From Actinomycetes bacterium (GTDB taxonomy: Bacteria > Actinomycetota > Acidimicrobiia > Acidimicrobiales > RAAP-2): a stretch of 64,000 nt of DNA. The stretch is from positions 897,517-961,516 of the forward strand of contig JAJZUS010000001.1 of the NCBI GenBank assembly GCA_021848365.1, in the 5' to 3' direction. A program made the translations under genes and the position numbers. Positions 27,577 through 36,457 of the stretch are shown here, piece by piece; within the stretch, counting starts at the first letter, position 1, and each line of letters starts with the position of its first letter. Under the pieces are notes generated by a model. It was not told the origin of the DNA and made no database searches. It worked only from the letters and a program-made list of their open reading frames with translations.

Positions 27577-28325
27577 CCTGGCGAGTCGACGTCATCACTT
27601 TGTTCCCCGAGGCGATCGGGGGCTACGCGAGCACCTCGGTGCTGGGCCGGGCCCGCGAACGAGGGTCGTGGGCCCTGCGAACCTTCGATCCGCGCGAGGC
27701 GACCGACGACGTTCATCGCACGGTCGACGACACGCCCTACGGCGGGGGCGCCGGCATGGTCCTGCTCGCGGACCCCATCGTGCGGACGGTCGAGGCCCAC
27801 CCCGACCTCGTCCGCCCGCTGATCGCCCTGACCCCGTCGGGTCGACCCTTCGACGACGCGTGGGCCCGCGAGCTCGCGACCGGCCCGGGCGTCACACTCC
27901 TGTGCGGCCGCTACGAGGGCTTCGACCAGCGGGCGCTCGACCTCGTCGCGGACGAGGAGATGTCGGTGGGAGACTTCGTCCTCGCCGGGGGCGAGCTCGC
28001 CGCCCTCTGCGTGATCGAGGCCGTCGTGCGCCTCCTGCCCGGGGCGCTCGGGAACGACGCGTCGCCGGCGGAGGAGACCTTCGCGGACGGACTGCTCGAG
28101 TACCCGCAGTACACCAAGCCCGCGACGTACCGCGGCCGTGAGGTGCCCGAGGTCCTGCGCTCGGGTGACCACGCGGCGATCGCGCGCTGGCGCCGGGCCC
28201 AGGCCCTGGCGCGCACCCTCGAGCGCCGGCCCGACCTGATCGCCCGGCGGGGCGGCCTCCGTGACGAGGAGCGCCGCCTCCTCGCCGCGCACGGCCTCCT
28301 GGCCGGTCTCGACACGAACGGCTAG
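27573..28325 (+). CDS. trmD: tRNA (guanine37-N1)-methyltransferase
   Basis: A 250-residue SPOUT methyltransferase that makes m1G37 and prevents +1 frameshifts. Signatures are DVITLFPEAI at the start, PYGGGAGMVL, GRYEGFDQR and the trefoil-knot SAM site MSVGDFVLAGGELAAL. Its stop TAG is the first half of the rplS -10 box. Confidence 0.96.
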   Translation: MTWRVDVITLFPEAIGGYASTSVLGRARERGSWALRTFDPREATDDVHRTVDDTPYGGGAGMVLLADPIVRTVEAHPDLVRPLIALTPSGRPFDDAWARELATGPGVTLLCGRYEGFDQRALDLVADEEMSVGDFVLAGGELAALCVIEAVVRLLPGALGNDASPAEETFADGLLEYPQYTKPATYRGREVPEVLRSGDHAAIARWRRAQALARTLERRPDLIARRGGLRDEERRLLAAHGLLAGLDTNG

Positions 28326-28328
28326 ACT
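28323..28328 (+). promoter_or_regulatory. -10 box TAGACT, rplS
   Basis: TAGACT includes the trmD stop and sits 30 nt before the rplS ATG; identical in sequence and stop-codon overlap to the rpsP box. Confidence 0.5.
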
Positions 28329-28358
28329 TACCTAGCCCGAGATCTCGAAGGACCCGTG

Positions 28359-28715
28359 ATGAACCCGACAGAACTGATCGACCGCGACTCGCTCCGAGAC
28401 GACGTCCCCTCGTTCCGTCCCGGCGACACCCTCAAGGTGCACGTTCGGGTCGTCGAAGGCAACCGGGAGCGCGTCCAGGTCTTCCAGGGCGTCGTCATCC
28501 GTCGTCAGGGCACCGGCGTCCAGGAGACCTTCACGGTGCGCAAGGTGAGCTTTGGCGTGGGAGTGGAGCGCACGTTCCCGGTCCACGCCCCGACCATCGC
28601 GAAGATCGAGGTGGAGACCTACGGCGACGTGCGTCGGGCGAAGCTCTACTACCTGCGCGAGCTGCGCGGGCGGGCGGCCAGGATCAAGGAGCGGCGCGTC
28701 ACCGAGCGCGCCTAA
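28359..28715 (+). CDS. rplS: 50S ribosomal protein L19
   Basis: A 118-residue protein at the 30S-50S interface. [29 protein letters not shown] and [17 protein letters not shown] are the L19 signatures. A GTG directly precedes the ATG; I prefer the ATG at 28359 because GAAGGA is then 6 nt upstream. Confidence 0.96.
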   Translation: MNPTELIDRDSLRDDVPSFRPGDTLKVHVRVVEGNRERVQVFQGVVIRRQGTGVQETFTVRKVSFGVGVERTFPVHAPTIAKIEVETYGDVRRAKLYYLRELRGRAARIKERRVTERA

Positions 28716-28721
28716 GCCCTC

Positions 28722-29018
28722 ATGGGCGACGAAGAGCTCGACGACTACGAGGCCACTCTCGAGCTGGCCCTGGTCCAGGAGTACAAGGCCGTCGTGGGCA
28801 TGTTTCACTACGCGGTCGAGACGGATCGACGCTTCTACCTCGCCAACGACGTCCAGGTCGAGATCCGCGGAACCGAGCCCCCGCTCGTGGAGGTGACCCT
28901 CACGGACGCGTGGGTCTGGGACATGTACCGCGCCGCCCGCTTCGTGCCGTCGGTGCGCGTCCTGACCTTCCGTGACGTGAACATCGAGCGGCTGCCCAAG
29001 GAAGACCTCGAGCCCTGA
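28722..29018 (+). CDS. DUF2469 family protein
   Basis: A 98-residue acidic cytoplasmic protein of an actinobacterial family of unknown function. DYEATLELALVQEYKAVV, FHYAVETDRRFYLAND and DAWVWDMYRAARFV are the conserved blocks. In other actinobacteria it lies near rplS behind lepB and rnhB; here it follows rplS by 6 nt and those two genes are missing from the interval. Confidence 0.88.
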   Translation: MGDEELDDYEATLELALVQEYKAVVGMFHYAVETDRRFYLANDVQVEIRGTEPPLVEVTLTDAWVWDMYRAARFVPSVRVLTFRDVNIERLPKEDLEP

Positions 29019-29019
29019 G

Positions 29020-29481
29020 GTGGAGAGGGTCGTCGTCGACCTCGTCGAACCGCCGTCGCGGTGGCGTCCGGACGTCATCTACCGCAGTTCGCTCGACGTC
29101 GTCGTCCTCGTGGCCGCCGCCGCGGACGTCCTCACCGGCCCCGTGGGGGTGTGGCTGAGCATCGGCGACGACTATCCCGCCGCCCTCGCGGCGCGCGACC
29201 TCAAGACGCTGAGCCATCTCGTCACACTCGCCGAAGCCGTGCTCGACGGTCCCCCGGCTACCGACGCCGTCGATCTCGTGGGCGCGCTGCTCGACGGCGG
29301 GCCGGTGACGACGGACTCTCCCGCGGGGGTGCTCCGGGAGGCCTACAGCCTCCCCGTCCCGCCCCGACCCGTCGCCCTCTGGCGGCGCACGGGCGATCAC
29401 CTGGTCGGCGCGGGGGTGACCCTCGACCAAGTGGGCGAGGGCGCGTCGCGCTACGCGGCGATCACTCCGGCTGCTGGCTGA
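29020..29481 (+). CDS. conserved hypothetical protein
   Basis: A 153-residue protein I do not recognise. It starts (GTG) one base after the DUF2469 stop, so it is probably co-translated. It is Leu/Val/Ala-rich with an amphipathic middle (LAARDLKTLSHLVTLAEAVLDG) and no signal peptide, membrane segment or metal motif. In many actinobacteria this slot holds yraN, but no endonuclease-like motif is visible. Its last 20 nt overlap the convergent PPOX gene. Confidence 0.6.
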   Translation: MERVVVDLVEPPSRWRPDVIYRSSLDVVVLVAAAADVLTGPVGVWLSIGDDYPAALAARDLKTLSHLVTLAEAVLDGPPATDAVDLVGALLDGGPVTTDSPAGVLREAYSLPVPPRPVALWRRTGDHLVGAGVTLDQVGEGASRYAAITPAAG

Positions 29482-29860
29482 TGCGGTCGGGACGGATGCG
29501 CACGGTCACGCGCACCTCGCCCTCTTGCCGGTACGGGTAGGCGTCGACGCCCAGGTACTTCTTCGCGAGGCGGTCGATGACCTCGTCGGCGCCCTCGGTC
29601 GTGAACGCGACCACGGTCCCGCGCACCGCGATCGCGGTGTAGGGGTTGTCGGGATCGGTCAGGGAGACGGCGACGCGCGGGTCGCTCGCGAGGTTGCGCG
29701 CCTTCGCCCGTCCGAGTGAGGTATTGATGACGATGTCGTCGCCGTCGAGCTCGACCCACACGGGCGTCACGTTCGGGCTGCCGTCCTCCTCCAGGCTCGC
29801 GACGTGCGCGAACACGTTCTTCGCGAAGATCGCGCGGGCGGCGTCGGTGAAGCTGGGCAT
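29462..29860 (-). CDS. PPOX-class flavin/F420-dependent oxidoreductase
   Basis: A 132-residue split-barrel protein of the pyridoxamine-phosphate-oxidase superfamily. LEEDGSPNVTPVWVELDGDDIVINTSLGRAKARNLASDPRVAVS and the later EVIDRLAKKYLG are typical of the short actinobacterial F420- or FMN-binding members. The ATG at 29860 has AGGAG 4-5 nt upstream. It is divergent from nfo and convergent with the preceding gene, overlapping it by 20 nt. Cofactor identity is inferred from the family. Confidence 0.85.
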   Translation of the reverse strand: MPSFTDAARAIFAKNVFAHVASLEEDGSPNVTPVWVELDGDDIVINTSLGRAKARNLASDPRVAVSLTDPDNPYTAIAVRGTVVAFTTEGADEVIDRLAKKYLGVDAYPYRQEGEVRVTVRIRPDRISQQPE

Positions 29861-29889
29861 GTCGCTCCTATCGTTGAGGGACCGACTAG

Positions 29890-29895
29890 TAGTTT
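29890..29895 (+). promoter_or_regulatory. -10 box TAGTTT, nfo
   Basis: TAGTTT ends 7 nt before the nfo ATG at 29903 with no Shine-Dalgarno in the gap. Confidence 0.5.
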
Positions 29896-29902
29896 TAGTG
29901 CA

Positions 29903-30790
29903 ATGGACGTCGGAGCGCACGTACGGGGCGGGGGGACCCTGATCCCCTCCCTGGCGGCGGGCGACGAGATCGGGGCCACGTCGATCCAGGTGTTCGTCCA
30001 GAGCCCTCGTATGTGGAAGCCCACGCAGTACGCGCGAGCGGTGACCGACGCCTTCCGGGAGGCTCACGCGGAGCACCCGCGGATCGGCCGCGTCTTCTGT
30101 CACGCCACCTACCTCATCAACCTGGCGACGGGCGACCCCGAGCTCTACGCGAAGTCGGTGGCGGCGCTGGCGCACAACGTCGCCGTGGGGCGAGCGATGG
30201 GGGCCGACGGCGTCATCCTGCACGTCGGCAGCCATCGCGGGGCGGGCCTCGAGGAGGTCCTCCCGGCCGTCGCCGAGGGCCTCACGCGGGCTCTGGACGC
30301 TGGCGAGCCCGGCGACCCGGACTGCCCGATCCTGATCGAGAACGCGGCGGGAGCCGGCGGCACCGTCGGGCGCAGCCTCGAGGAGATCGCGGCCATCGTC
30401 GCGGCGTGCGGCCGCGACGAGCGACTGGGCCTCTGCCTCGACACCCAGCACCTGTGGGCGAGCGGGGTCGACACGACGACGCCCGCCGGGGCCCGGCGCC
30501 TGGTGCGCGAGGTGGAGGACCGGGTGGGCCTCGAGCGCTTGCGAGCGCTTCACCTCAACGACTCGAAGACGGAGTTCGGGTCGAACCGGGATCGCCACGC
30601 CAACATCGGCGAGGGAACGATCGGGGCGGAGGGGCTCGCGGCGCTGGTGGGTCACGCGCGGGTGCGGGACCTGCCGCTACTGCTGGAGGTGCCGGGTGAC
30701 GGAGACGGGCCGCGGGCCCAGGACGTCGTTCAGGCCCGTGAGGTCGTGCGCGCGGGGACGGCGATGTACCGTCGTCGGGCGGCTGAATGA
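29903..30790 (+). CDS. nfo: endonuclease IV (AP endonuclease)
   Basis: A 295-residue TIM-barrel, tri-zinc endonuclease that incises abasic sites. GAHVRGGG opens the barrel; [57 protein letters not shown] and LLLEVPG carry the zinc-binding residues in family order. The end overlaps or abuts fumC depending on the start chosen there. Confidence 0.93.
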   Translation: MDVGAHVRGGGTLIPSLAAGDEIGATSIQVFVQSPRMWKPTQYARAVTDAFREAHAEHPRIGRVFCHATYLINLATGDPELYAKSVAALAHNVAVGRAMGADGVILHVGSHRGAGLEEVLPAVAEGLTRALDAGEPGDPDCPILIENAAGAGGTVGRSLEEIAAIVAACGRDERLGLCLDTQHLWASGVDTTTPAGARRLVREVEDRVGLERLRALHLNDSKTEFGSNRDRHANIGEGTIGAEGLAALVGHARVRDLPLLLEVPGDGDGPRAQDVVQAREVVRAGTAMYRRRAAE

Positions 30791-30801
30791 GAGGAGACGA
30801 C

Positions 30802-32190
30802 GTGAGCAACGTGAGGATCGAGTCGGACACGATGGGCACCATCGAGGTTCCCGCCGACCACTACTGGGGAGCTCAGACCCAGCGGAGCCTGCACCACTTC
30901 TCGATCAGCCACGAGACCATGCCCCCCGCGCTCATCCGCGCCTTCGGGGTGCTCAAGATGGCGTCCGCCCGCGTCAATCACGAGCTCGGCAAGCTCGACG
31001 CCGAGCGGGCCGACCTGATTGAGCGGGCGGCCCGCGAGGTGATCGACGGGACGCTCGCCGGGGAGTTCCCCCTGCGGATCTGGCAGACCGGCTCGGGCAC
31101 CCAGACGAACATGAACGTCAACGAGGTCATCTCGAACCGGGCGATCGAGCTCGCCGGGGGGCAGCGCGGCTCGAAGGACCCGGTGCACCCAAACGACCAC
31201 GTCAACATGTCCCAGTCGTCGAACGACACCTTCCCGACGGCCATGCACATCGCGGCGGCCACCGAGATCGTGGACCGGCTGATGCCCTCGGTGCGTCGAC
31301 TGCGTGACGAGCTGGACGCCAAGGCGCGCGCGTACGCGGGGGTGACCAAGATCGGCCGGACCCACCTGATGGACGCCGTCCCGCTCACCCTCGGTCAGGA
31401 GTTCTCCGGCTACGTCGCCCAGCTCGACGCCGACCTCGACCGTCTCGCGGCCGTCCTGCCCGGCCTCTTCGAGTTGGCGGCCGGCGGCACGGCCGTGGGC
31501 ACCGGGCTCAACACCCACCCGGAGTTCGGCGAGCGAGTGGCCGCCGAGATCGCCGATCTCACCGGCAAGCCCTTCGTCACCGCCCCGAACAAGTTCGCGG
31601 CCCTGGCCGCCCACGACGCGCTGGTCTTCGCGCACGGGGCCATCAAGACCCTGGCCACGAGCCTGATGAAGATCGCCGACGACCTGCGCTGGTTGGGCTC
31701 GGGCCCCCGTGCGGGGCTCGGCGAGCTACGTCTGCCCGAGAACGAGCCGGGCAGCTCGATCATGCCGGGCAAGGTCAACCCCACCCAGTCCGAGGCCATG
31801 ATCATGGTCGGCATCCAGGTCCACGGGAACGACGCCGCGGTCGCCATGGCGGGCACGCGCGGCAACCTGGAGCTCAACGTGACCAAGCCCGTGATCATCC
31901 ACAACGTCTGCAACTCGATCGACCTGCTCACCGACGCCTGTGACGCCTTCCGGGAGTTCTGCGTCGAGGGCCTCGAGCCGGACTACGAGCAGATCGACCA
32001 CCACCTGCGGAACTCGCTGATGCTGGTGACGGCCCTCAATCCGATCATCGGCTACGACAAGGCCGCCCAGGTCGCGAAGAAGGCCCACAAGGATCGCTCC
32101 ACGCTGCGCGAGTCGGCCCTGGCCCTCGGATTCCTCACGGCCGAGCAGTTCGACGCGGCCGTCGTGCCCGAAGACATGACGCACCCGTGA
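30802..32190 (+). CDS. fumC: class II fumarate hydratase
   Basis: A 462-residue iron-independent enzyme interconverting fumarate and malate in the TCA cycle. [37 protein letters not shown] and the signature [11 protein letters not shown] identify it. An ATG at 30787 overlaps the nfo stop, but GAGGAG lies 6 nt before GTG 30802, where family proteins begin, so I use the latter. The next gene starts inside its stop. Confidence 0.95.
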   Translation: MSNVRIESDTMGTIEVPADHYWGAQTQRSLHHFSISHETMPPALIRAFGVLKMASARVNHELGKLDAERADLIERAAREVIDGTLAGEFPLRIWQTGSGTQTNMNVNEVISNRAIELAGGQRGSKDPVHPNDHVNMSQSSNDTFPTAMHIAAATEIVDRLMPSVRRLRDELDAKARAYAGVTKIGRTHLMDAVPLTLGQEFSGYVAQLDADLDRLAAVLPGLFELAAGGTAVGTGLNTHPEFGERVAAEIADLTGKPFVTAPNKFAALAAHDALVFAHGAIKTLATSLMKIADDLRWLGSGPRAGLGELRLPENEPGSSIMPGKVNPTQSEAMIMVGIQVHGNDAAVAMAGTRGNLELNVTKPVIIHNVCNSIDLLTDACDAFREFCVEGLEPDYEQIDHHLRNSLMLVTALNPIIGYDKAAQVAKKAHKDRSTLRESALALGFLTAEQFDAAVVPEDMTHP

Positions 32191-32501
32191 GTCGGCCCGA
32201 CGCGCTGGATCCGGCTGCGACGGCGGCCTGGCTGAGCGACCACCCCGCGTGGTCGGTGGAGGAGGGGCACCTGGTACGGGTGCTGCGGCTGCGCAGCTAC
32301 CGCGACGGTGCGCGGCTGGTGGGCGCCCAGGTGGACCTCGCCGAGCGGCTCGATCATCACCCCGTGGTCACCGTCGGGTTCCGCGAGGTCCGCCTCGAGC
32401 TGTGGACCCACGACCGTGACGCCGTGACGACCCTCGACCTCGCCTACGCCGAGGGGTTCGAGGAACTGGTGGCGACGCTCTTCGCCGACGCACTGGCCTG
32501 A
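32187..32501 (+). CDS. pterin-4a-carbinolamine dehydratase
   Basis: A 104-residue DCoH/PCD-family enzyme that recycles 4a-hydroxytetrahydropterin. The active-site region reads [23 protein letters not shown] followed by [14 protein letters not shown]. No aromatic amino acid hydroxylase is nearby, so in this organism it may serve another pterin pathway. GTGA overlap with fumC. Confidence 0.88.
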   Translation: MSRPDALDPAATAAWLSDHPAWSVEEGHLVRVLRLRSYRDGARLVGAQVDLAERLDHHPVVTVGFREVRLELWTHDRDAVTTLDLAYAEGFEELVATLFADALA

Positions 32502-32502
32502 G

Positions 32503-33075
32503 TCAGCCGACGGGCAGGTTCCAGAGCGCCATCCAGCGCGACAGGTCCTTCTCGAGCGGGAGGTCGCCGTCGAGGAAGGACCGCACCCGTAGCTCGAGCT
32601 CGTTGTCGCGCTGCTGGCCGTCGCGCGGGGCGAAGGGGTAGAAGGTGCCCTGCTTGAGCAAGTAGACGAGGCGCACGGCGCCGTCGGCCGGTGGGGTCTT
32701 CGGCACGAAGCCCACGACCGCGCAGAGCATCCGCGATCCGAGCCCGTGCTCCACGAGCGTCGTGTTCGCCCCGTGGAGGCGGGTGACGAGGGAGGAGAGG
32801 TCGGCGTCGCGTACCGTGACCCAGCGGAACCCGAACGAGTCGGTCGTGAGGTCGACCCCGGTCGGATCGCCCAGACTGACCAGCTCACGGATCTCGGCGT
32901 CGGAGGTGATCTCGCTCTCGCCACTCCCGGCCTTGAAGCAGAGTCCGCCCTCGCCCGAGGGAACGAGGTCGAGCTCGGTCTCGAGCGTGAGGGCGGCCGT
33001 CGGCAGCGCGAACAGGTTGTCGAGTTGTGGCGGGACCGGTCGCGTCCGACCGAAGAGGACGTCGCGCAGACCCAC
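32503..33075 (-). CDS. pspAB: PspA-associated protein PspAB
   Basis: A 190-residue actinobacterial protein found with PspA and HtpX. GLRDVLFGRTRPVPPQLDNLFALPTAALTLE is the conserved N-terminus, and the C-terminus (EKDLSRWMALWNLPVG) is also typical. No transmembrane segment. GTG 33075 shares one base with the htpX stop. Presumed to act in envelope-stress handling with the two upstream genes; its biochemical role is not established. Confidence 0.85.
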   Translation of the reverse strand: MGLRDVLFGRTRPVPPQLDNLFALPTAALTLETELDLVPSGEGGLCFKAGSGESEITSDAEIRELVSLGDPTGVDLTTDSFGFRWVTVRDADLSSLVTRLHGANTTLVEHGLGSRMLCAVVGFVPKTPPADGAVRLVYLLKQGTFYPFAPRDGQQRDNELELRVRSFLDGDLPLEKDLSRWMALWNLPVG

Positions 33076-33983
33076 TAGTGCTGGTTCATCTCGCGCTCGA
33101 GCCGGTTGAGCTGGTCGAGTCGGCGCTCGAGCGAGGGGTGGGTCGAGAAGAGGGAGGCCGCCGTCCCCCCGGCGAGCGCCGGGGTGAAGAAGAAGGCGTT
33201 CATGCCCTCGACCTGGCGGAGGTCGGTGCGCGGGATCCGTCCCATGTCGCCGGTGATGTGCACCAGGGCGCTCGCGAGAACGCTCGGCTTGCCGATGAGG
33301 ATGGCGCCGGAGCGGTCGGCGGCCAGCTCGCGGTAGCGCGAGAGGGCCATGGTCAGCAGATAGGCGATGACGTAGACGACCATCGACACGAGCCAGGTGA
33401 GCATCTCGAGCAGGACGAGGTTCTCGCCGTCGCGGCTGCGCTGGCCCCCGTTCAGCATGGCGCCCCACATGGCCATCCGGCTGATGAGGCCGGCGAGCAT
33501 GCCCACGCCCGACGCGATCGTCATCACCGCGACGTCGCGGTGGGCGACGTGGCTCAGCTCGTGGGCGAGGACCGCCTCGAGCTCCTCGTCGTTCAGTCGG
33601 TTCATCAGGCCCCGGGTCGTGCAGACCACGGCGGCCTTCGGGCTGCGTCCGGTGGCGAAGGCGTTCGGGACGTCGAGCTCGGAGACCCCGACGCGGGGCT
33701 TGGGCATGTTGGCCATGAGGCACAGCCGATCGACGATCGCGTGCAGGCGCGGCTCGTCGGCGGGGGTGACCTCGTGGGCCCGCATCGAGAACATCGCGAT
33801 CTTGTCGCTGAAGTAGAACTGGGCGACGAGCGCTCCCGCGGCGATGGCGATCACCAGGACGGTCGACACGCCCAGGCGGACGAGGACCGTGATCACGATG
33901 GCGTAGAGCAGGACGAGGGCCAGCCCCGTCAGGAACATCCGCAGGTTGAGACCACGGTCGGACTCGATGCGTGTGGCGCTCAC
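33075..33983 (-). CDS. htpX: membrane zinc metalloprotease HtpX
   Basis: A 302-residue M48-family membrane protease for quality control of damaged membrane proteins. Two N-terminal TM segments (residues about 15-36 and 40-56) precede the active site HELSH at 141-145, with two more hydrophobic segments later and ELAADRSGAIL carrying the third zinc ligand. Translationally coupled to pspA by a GTGA overlap. Confidence 0.94.
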   Translation of the reverse strand: MSATRIESDRGLNLRMFLTGLALVLLYAIVITVLVRLGVSTVLVIAIAAGALVAQFYFSDKIAMFSMRAHEVTPADEPRLHAIVDRLCLMANMPKPRVGVSELDVPNAFATGRSPKAAVVCTTRGLMNRLNDEELEAVLAHELSHVAHRDVAVMTIASGVGMLAGLISRMAMWGAMLNGGQRSRDGENLVLLEMLTWLVSMVVYVIAYLLTMALSRYRELAADRSGAILIGKPSVLASALVHITGDMGRIPRTDLRQVEGMNAFFFTPALAGGTAASLFSTHPSLERRLDQLNRLEREMNQH

Positions 33984-34717
33984 GAGGCCTCCCCCGCCGG
34001 GGGCAGCGGCGCGGCGTCCGGGCTCGCGATCTCGGCCTTCAGTGCGGCGAGCTGGGCGTCGACGCTCGAGCCGGCGCTCGCCTGGTCGAGCTGGGCCTGG
34101 ATGTCGTCCCGGGGGCTGGTGAGGTCCGTAAGGGCGCCCGACGACAGCAACTCGTCGAGGGCGCCGCTGCGGGCCTGCATCTCGGCGACCTTGTCCTGCG
34201 CTCGTTGCAGCGCGGCTCCGGCGTCACTCATCGACGCCGAGATCCCGCTCACGGCCTCGGAGACGTGCGCCGAGGCCTCGGCCGCCGTGTAGGTGGCCTT
34301 GATCGTCTCCTTGCGCGTGCGGAAGGCCTCGACCTCGGTCTGGAGACGTTGGGCGGTGTCGGAGAGCTTCTCCTCCTGCTCGACGACCGTGGCGTGCTGG
34401 GCGTCGAGGTCCTTCAACTGTCCGGCGATGGCCTCGCGGCGCGTCAGCGCCTCGCGAGCCAGGGCCTCGTTGTTCTGCCCCAGGGCGGCCTTCGCCTGCT
34501 CGGCCAGCTTGTCACCCTGGGCCTTCAGCTGCTCGGCCTGGATCTCGATGCGCTTGCGAGCCGTCGCCACGTCCGCGAGGGCCCGACGAACCTTGGTGAG
34601 GTTGTCGAGCTGCTCCTCGTAGGACAGGTCCAGCGTCTGTCGCGGGTCCTCCATCTTGTCGAGGGCCGCATTCGACTTGGCCTTGAAGATGGTCGCGAGG
34701 CGCTTGCCGACTCCCAT
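33980..34717 (-). CDS. pspA: phage-shock protein A (PspA/IM30 family)
   Basis: A 245-residue ESCRT-III-like coiled-coil protein that coats stressed membranes. The N-terminal helix GVGKRLATIFKAKSNAALDKMEDPRQTLD and the long Ala/Gln/Glu helices to about residue 215 are characteristic. The start has a near-perfect AAGGAGG 4 nt upstream of the ATG, the strongest ribosome-binding site seen here, implying high expression. First gene of pspA-htpX-pspAB. Confidence 0.94.
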   Translation of the reverse strand: MGVGKRLATIFKAKSNAALDKMEDPRQTLDLSYEEQLDNLTKVRRALADVATARKRIEIQAEQLKAQGDKLAEQAKAALGQNNEALAREALTRREAIAGQLKDLDAQHATVVEQEEKLSDTAQRLQTEVEAFRTRKETIKATYTAAEASAHVSEAVSGISASMSDAGAALQRAQDKVAEMQARSGALDELLSSGALTDLTSPRDDIQAQLDQASAGSSVDAQLAALKAEIASPDAAPLPPAGEAS

Positions 34718-34799
34718 AGGACCTCCTTAGTGGGGTCTAAACCAGATACAGACTAGGGGCCCGGAGGGCCGCGCCGACGGGCGAGGGGCTAAAAACCGG

Positions 34800-35285
34800 C
34801 TAAGGGCGGGGGAGGTCGCGGTCCTGAGCCCGAGCCTCCTCGGCGAGGCCCTCGCGAAAGCGGGTGAGCGCCGCCGTGAGCGCCCCGTCACCAGTGGCGA
34901 GGATGCGAACGGCGAGCAGGGCGGCGTTGGCGGCACCGTTCACCGCCACGGTCGCGACCGGGACGCCCCGGGGCATCTGGACGATGGAGAGGAGGGAGTC
35001 CAGCCCGTCCAATCGGGCGAGGGCCACCGGGACGCCGATGACCGGCAGGTCGGTCACGGCGGCGAGCATCCCCGGCAGGTGGGCGGCGCCGCCGGCTCCG
35101 GCGATGAGGACTTGCAGACCCCTGCCCGCGGCCGTCGATCCGTAGTCGATCATGTCGTGCGGCGTCCGGTGCGCGCTGACGACGCGGACTTCGTAGTCGA
35201 CGCCGAAGCGCCGGAGGACCTCGGTCGCCCCTTCGAGGACGGCGAGGTCCGAGGAACTGCCCATCACCACGCCGACTCGCGCCAT
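34800..35285 (-). CDS. purE: N5-carboxyaminoimidazole ribonucleotide mutase
   Basis: A 161-residue purine enzyme moving the carboxylate of N5-CAIR to CAIR. GVVMGSSSDLAV, VVSAHRTP and AGAGGAAHLPGMLAA are the class I PurE motifs. ATG 35285 gives the standard N-terminus and shares one base with the purK stop (TGATG). Confidence 0.95.
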   Translation of the reverse strand: MARVGVVMGSSSDLAVLEGATEVLRRFGVDYEVRVVSAHRTPHDMIDYGSTAAGRGLQVLIAGAGGAAHLPGMLAAVTDLPVIGVPVALARLDGLDSLLSIVQMPRGVPVATVAVNGAANAALLAVRILATGDGALTAALTRFREGLAEEARAQDRDLPRP

Positions 35286-36421
35286 CACACCTCCGCCGGG
35301 GCCGCGCCACACGCGCGGGCCTGCTCCCATGCTCTCACGCGGGCGCGGGCGACGTCCTCGTCGAGGGCCGTGACGTGGCCGATCTTGCGGCCGGGACGCC
35401 AGGTCTTGCGGTAGTCGTGGGTGACGACCCCGGGCGTCGCGGGGGTCGTGAGGCGCGCCGGGGCGTCACCGCCGACCAGGTTCACCATCACCGCGGCCGG
35501 GGCGACCGGGTCGGTCGGCCCGAGGGGCCGACCCGCGACCGCCCGCAGGTGATTCTCGAACTGGCTGGTCCGCGCCCCCTCGATCGTCCAGTGGCCCGTG
35601 TTGTGGGGCCGCAGGGCCACCTCGTTGACGAGGAGGCGCCCGGCGACGTCGAAGAGCTCGACGGCGAGGACGCCGACGACTCCCGAGAGGTCGGCGATCC
35701 GCGTGGCCAGGGCGACCGCCTCGTCGCGGCGGGCCGCGTCGAGGGCGGCGGGGAAGGAGGTCTCGACGCACATCCCGTTCGCCTGGACGGTGGAGACGGT
35801 CGGGTAGGGGAGGAGGGCCCCGTCGACGGATCGCACGACGAGCTGGGCCAGCTCACCGTCGAGCGGGAGGTGCTCTTCGACGACGGCGGGAGCGACTCGC
35901 GCGACGATCTCACGGGCCTCGGTCGCCCCGCGGCAGAAGAAGACGCCCCGCCCGTCGTAGCCACCCGTCGCGGCCTTGACGACGGTGTCGACGTGGGCGT
36001 CGAGGAATCGCTCGAGCTCGGGATCGTCGGGGTGGTGCGCGACGACGAAGTCCGGCACCGGCACTCCGGCGGCCGCCAGGGTGACCCGCTGGTAGGCCTT
36101 GTCGACACTGAAGCGCAGGGCGTGGGGCGACGGCCGCACGACGACACCAGCCGCCTCCAGCCGTCCGAGCAGGTCGAGGTCGACCAGCTCGTGGTCGAAG
36201 GTGACGACCTCGGTGAGGTCGCCGAGTCGCTCGAGCGCGTCGGGGTCGCGGGGAGATCCCACGAGGCGGTGCGCGGCGAGCGCGGCCGCCGGGTCGTCGG
36301 GCGACGCGGCGAGGACCGTGAGCTCGACGCCGGCCGCCCCGGCGGCCTCGGCCATCATGAGGGCCAGCTGGCCACCCCCCACTACCCCCACCCGGGTCGG
36401 GCTAGGTTCACGGGGGGCCAC
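35285..36421 (-). CDS. purK: 5-(carboxyamino)imidazole ribonucleotide synthase
   Basis: A 378-residue ATP-grasp enzyme that carboxylates AIR to N5-CAIR, the substrate of adjacent PurE. VGVVGGGQLALMMAEAA opens the protein; VVKAATGGYDGRGVF is the ATP-grasp lysine loop, and NEVALRPHNTGHWTIEGARTSQFENHLRA the late signature. The start at GTG 36421 is set by the family N-terminus and the -10 box directly upstream. Confidence 0.94.
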   Translation of the reverse strand: MAPREPSPTRVGVVGGGQLALMMAEAAGAAGVELTVLAASPDDPAAALAAHRLVGSPRDPDALERLGDLTEVVTFDHELVDLDLLGRLEAAGVVVRPSPHALRFSVDKAYQRVTLAAAGVPVPDFVVAHHPDDPELERFLDAHVDTVVKAATGGYDGRGVFFCRGATEAREIVARVAPAVVEEHLPLDGELAQLVVRSVDGALLPYPTVSTVQANGMCVETSFPAALDAARRDEAVALATRIADLSGVVGVLAVELFDVAGRLLVNEVALRPHNTGHWTIEGARTSQFENHLRAVAGRPLGPTDPVAPAAVMVNLVGGDAPARLTTPATPGVVTHDYRKTWRPGRKIGHVTALDEDVARARVRAWEQARACGAAPAEV

Positions 36422-36428
36422 GACGTTG

Positions 36429-36434
36429 ACGCTA
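36429..36434 (-). promoter_or_regulatory. -10 box TAGCGT, purK
   Basis: On the minus strand TAGCGT ends 7 nt before the purK GTG at 36421. It lies in the 36-bp gap to the divergent flavin-enzyme gene. Confidence 0.5.
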
Positions 36435-36457
36435 CCGGTCCCGAGGGGGGTGACCCG

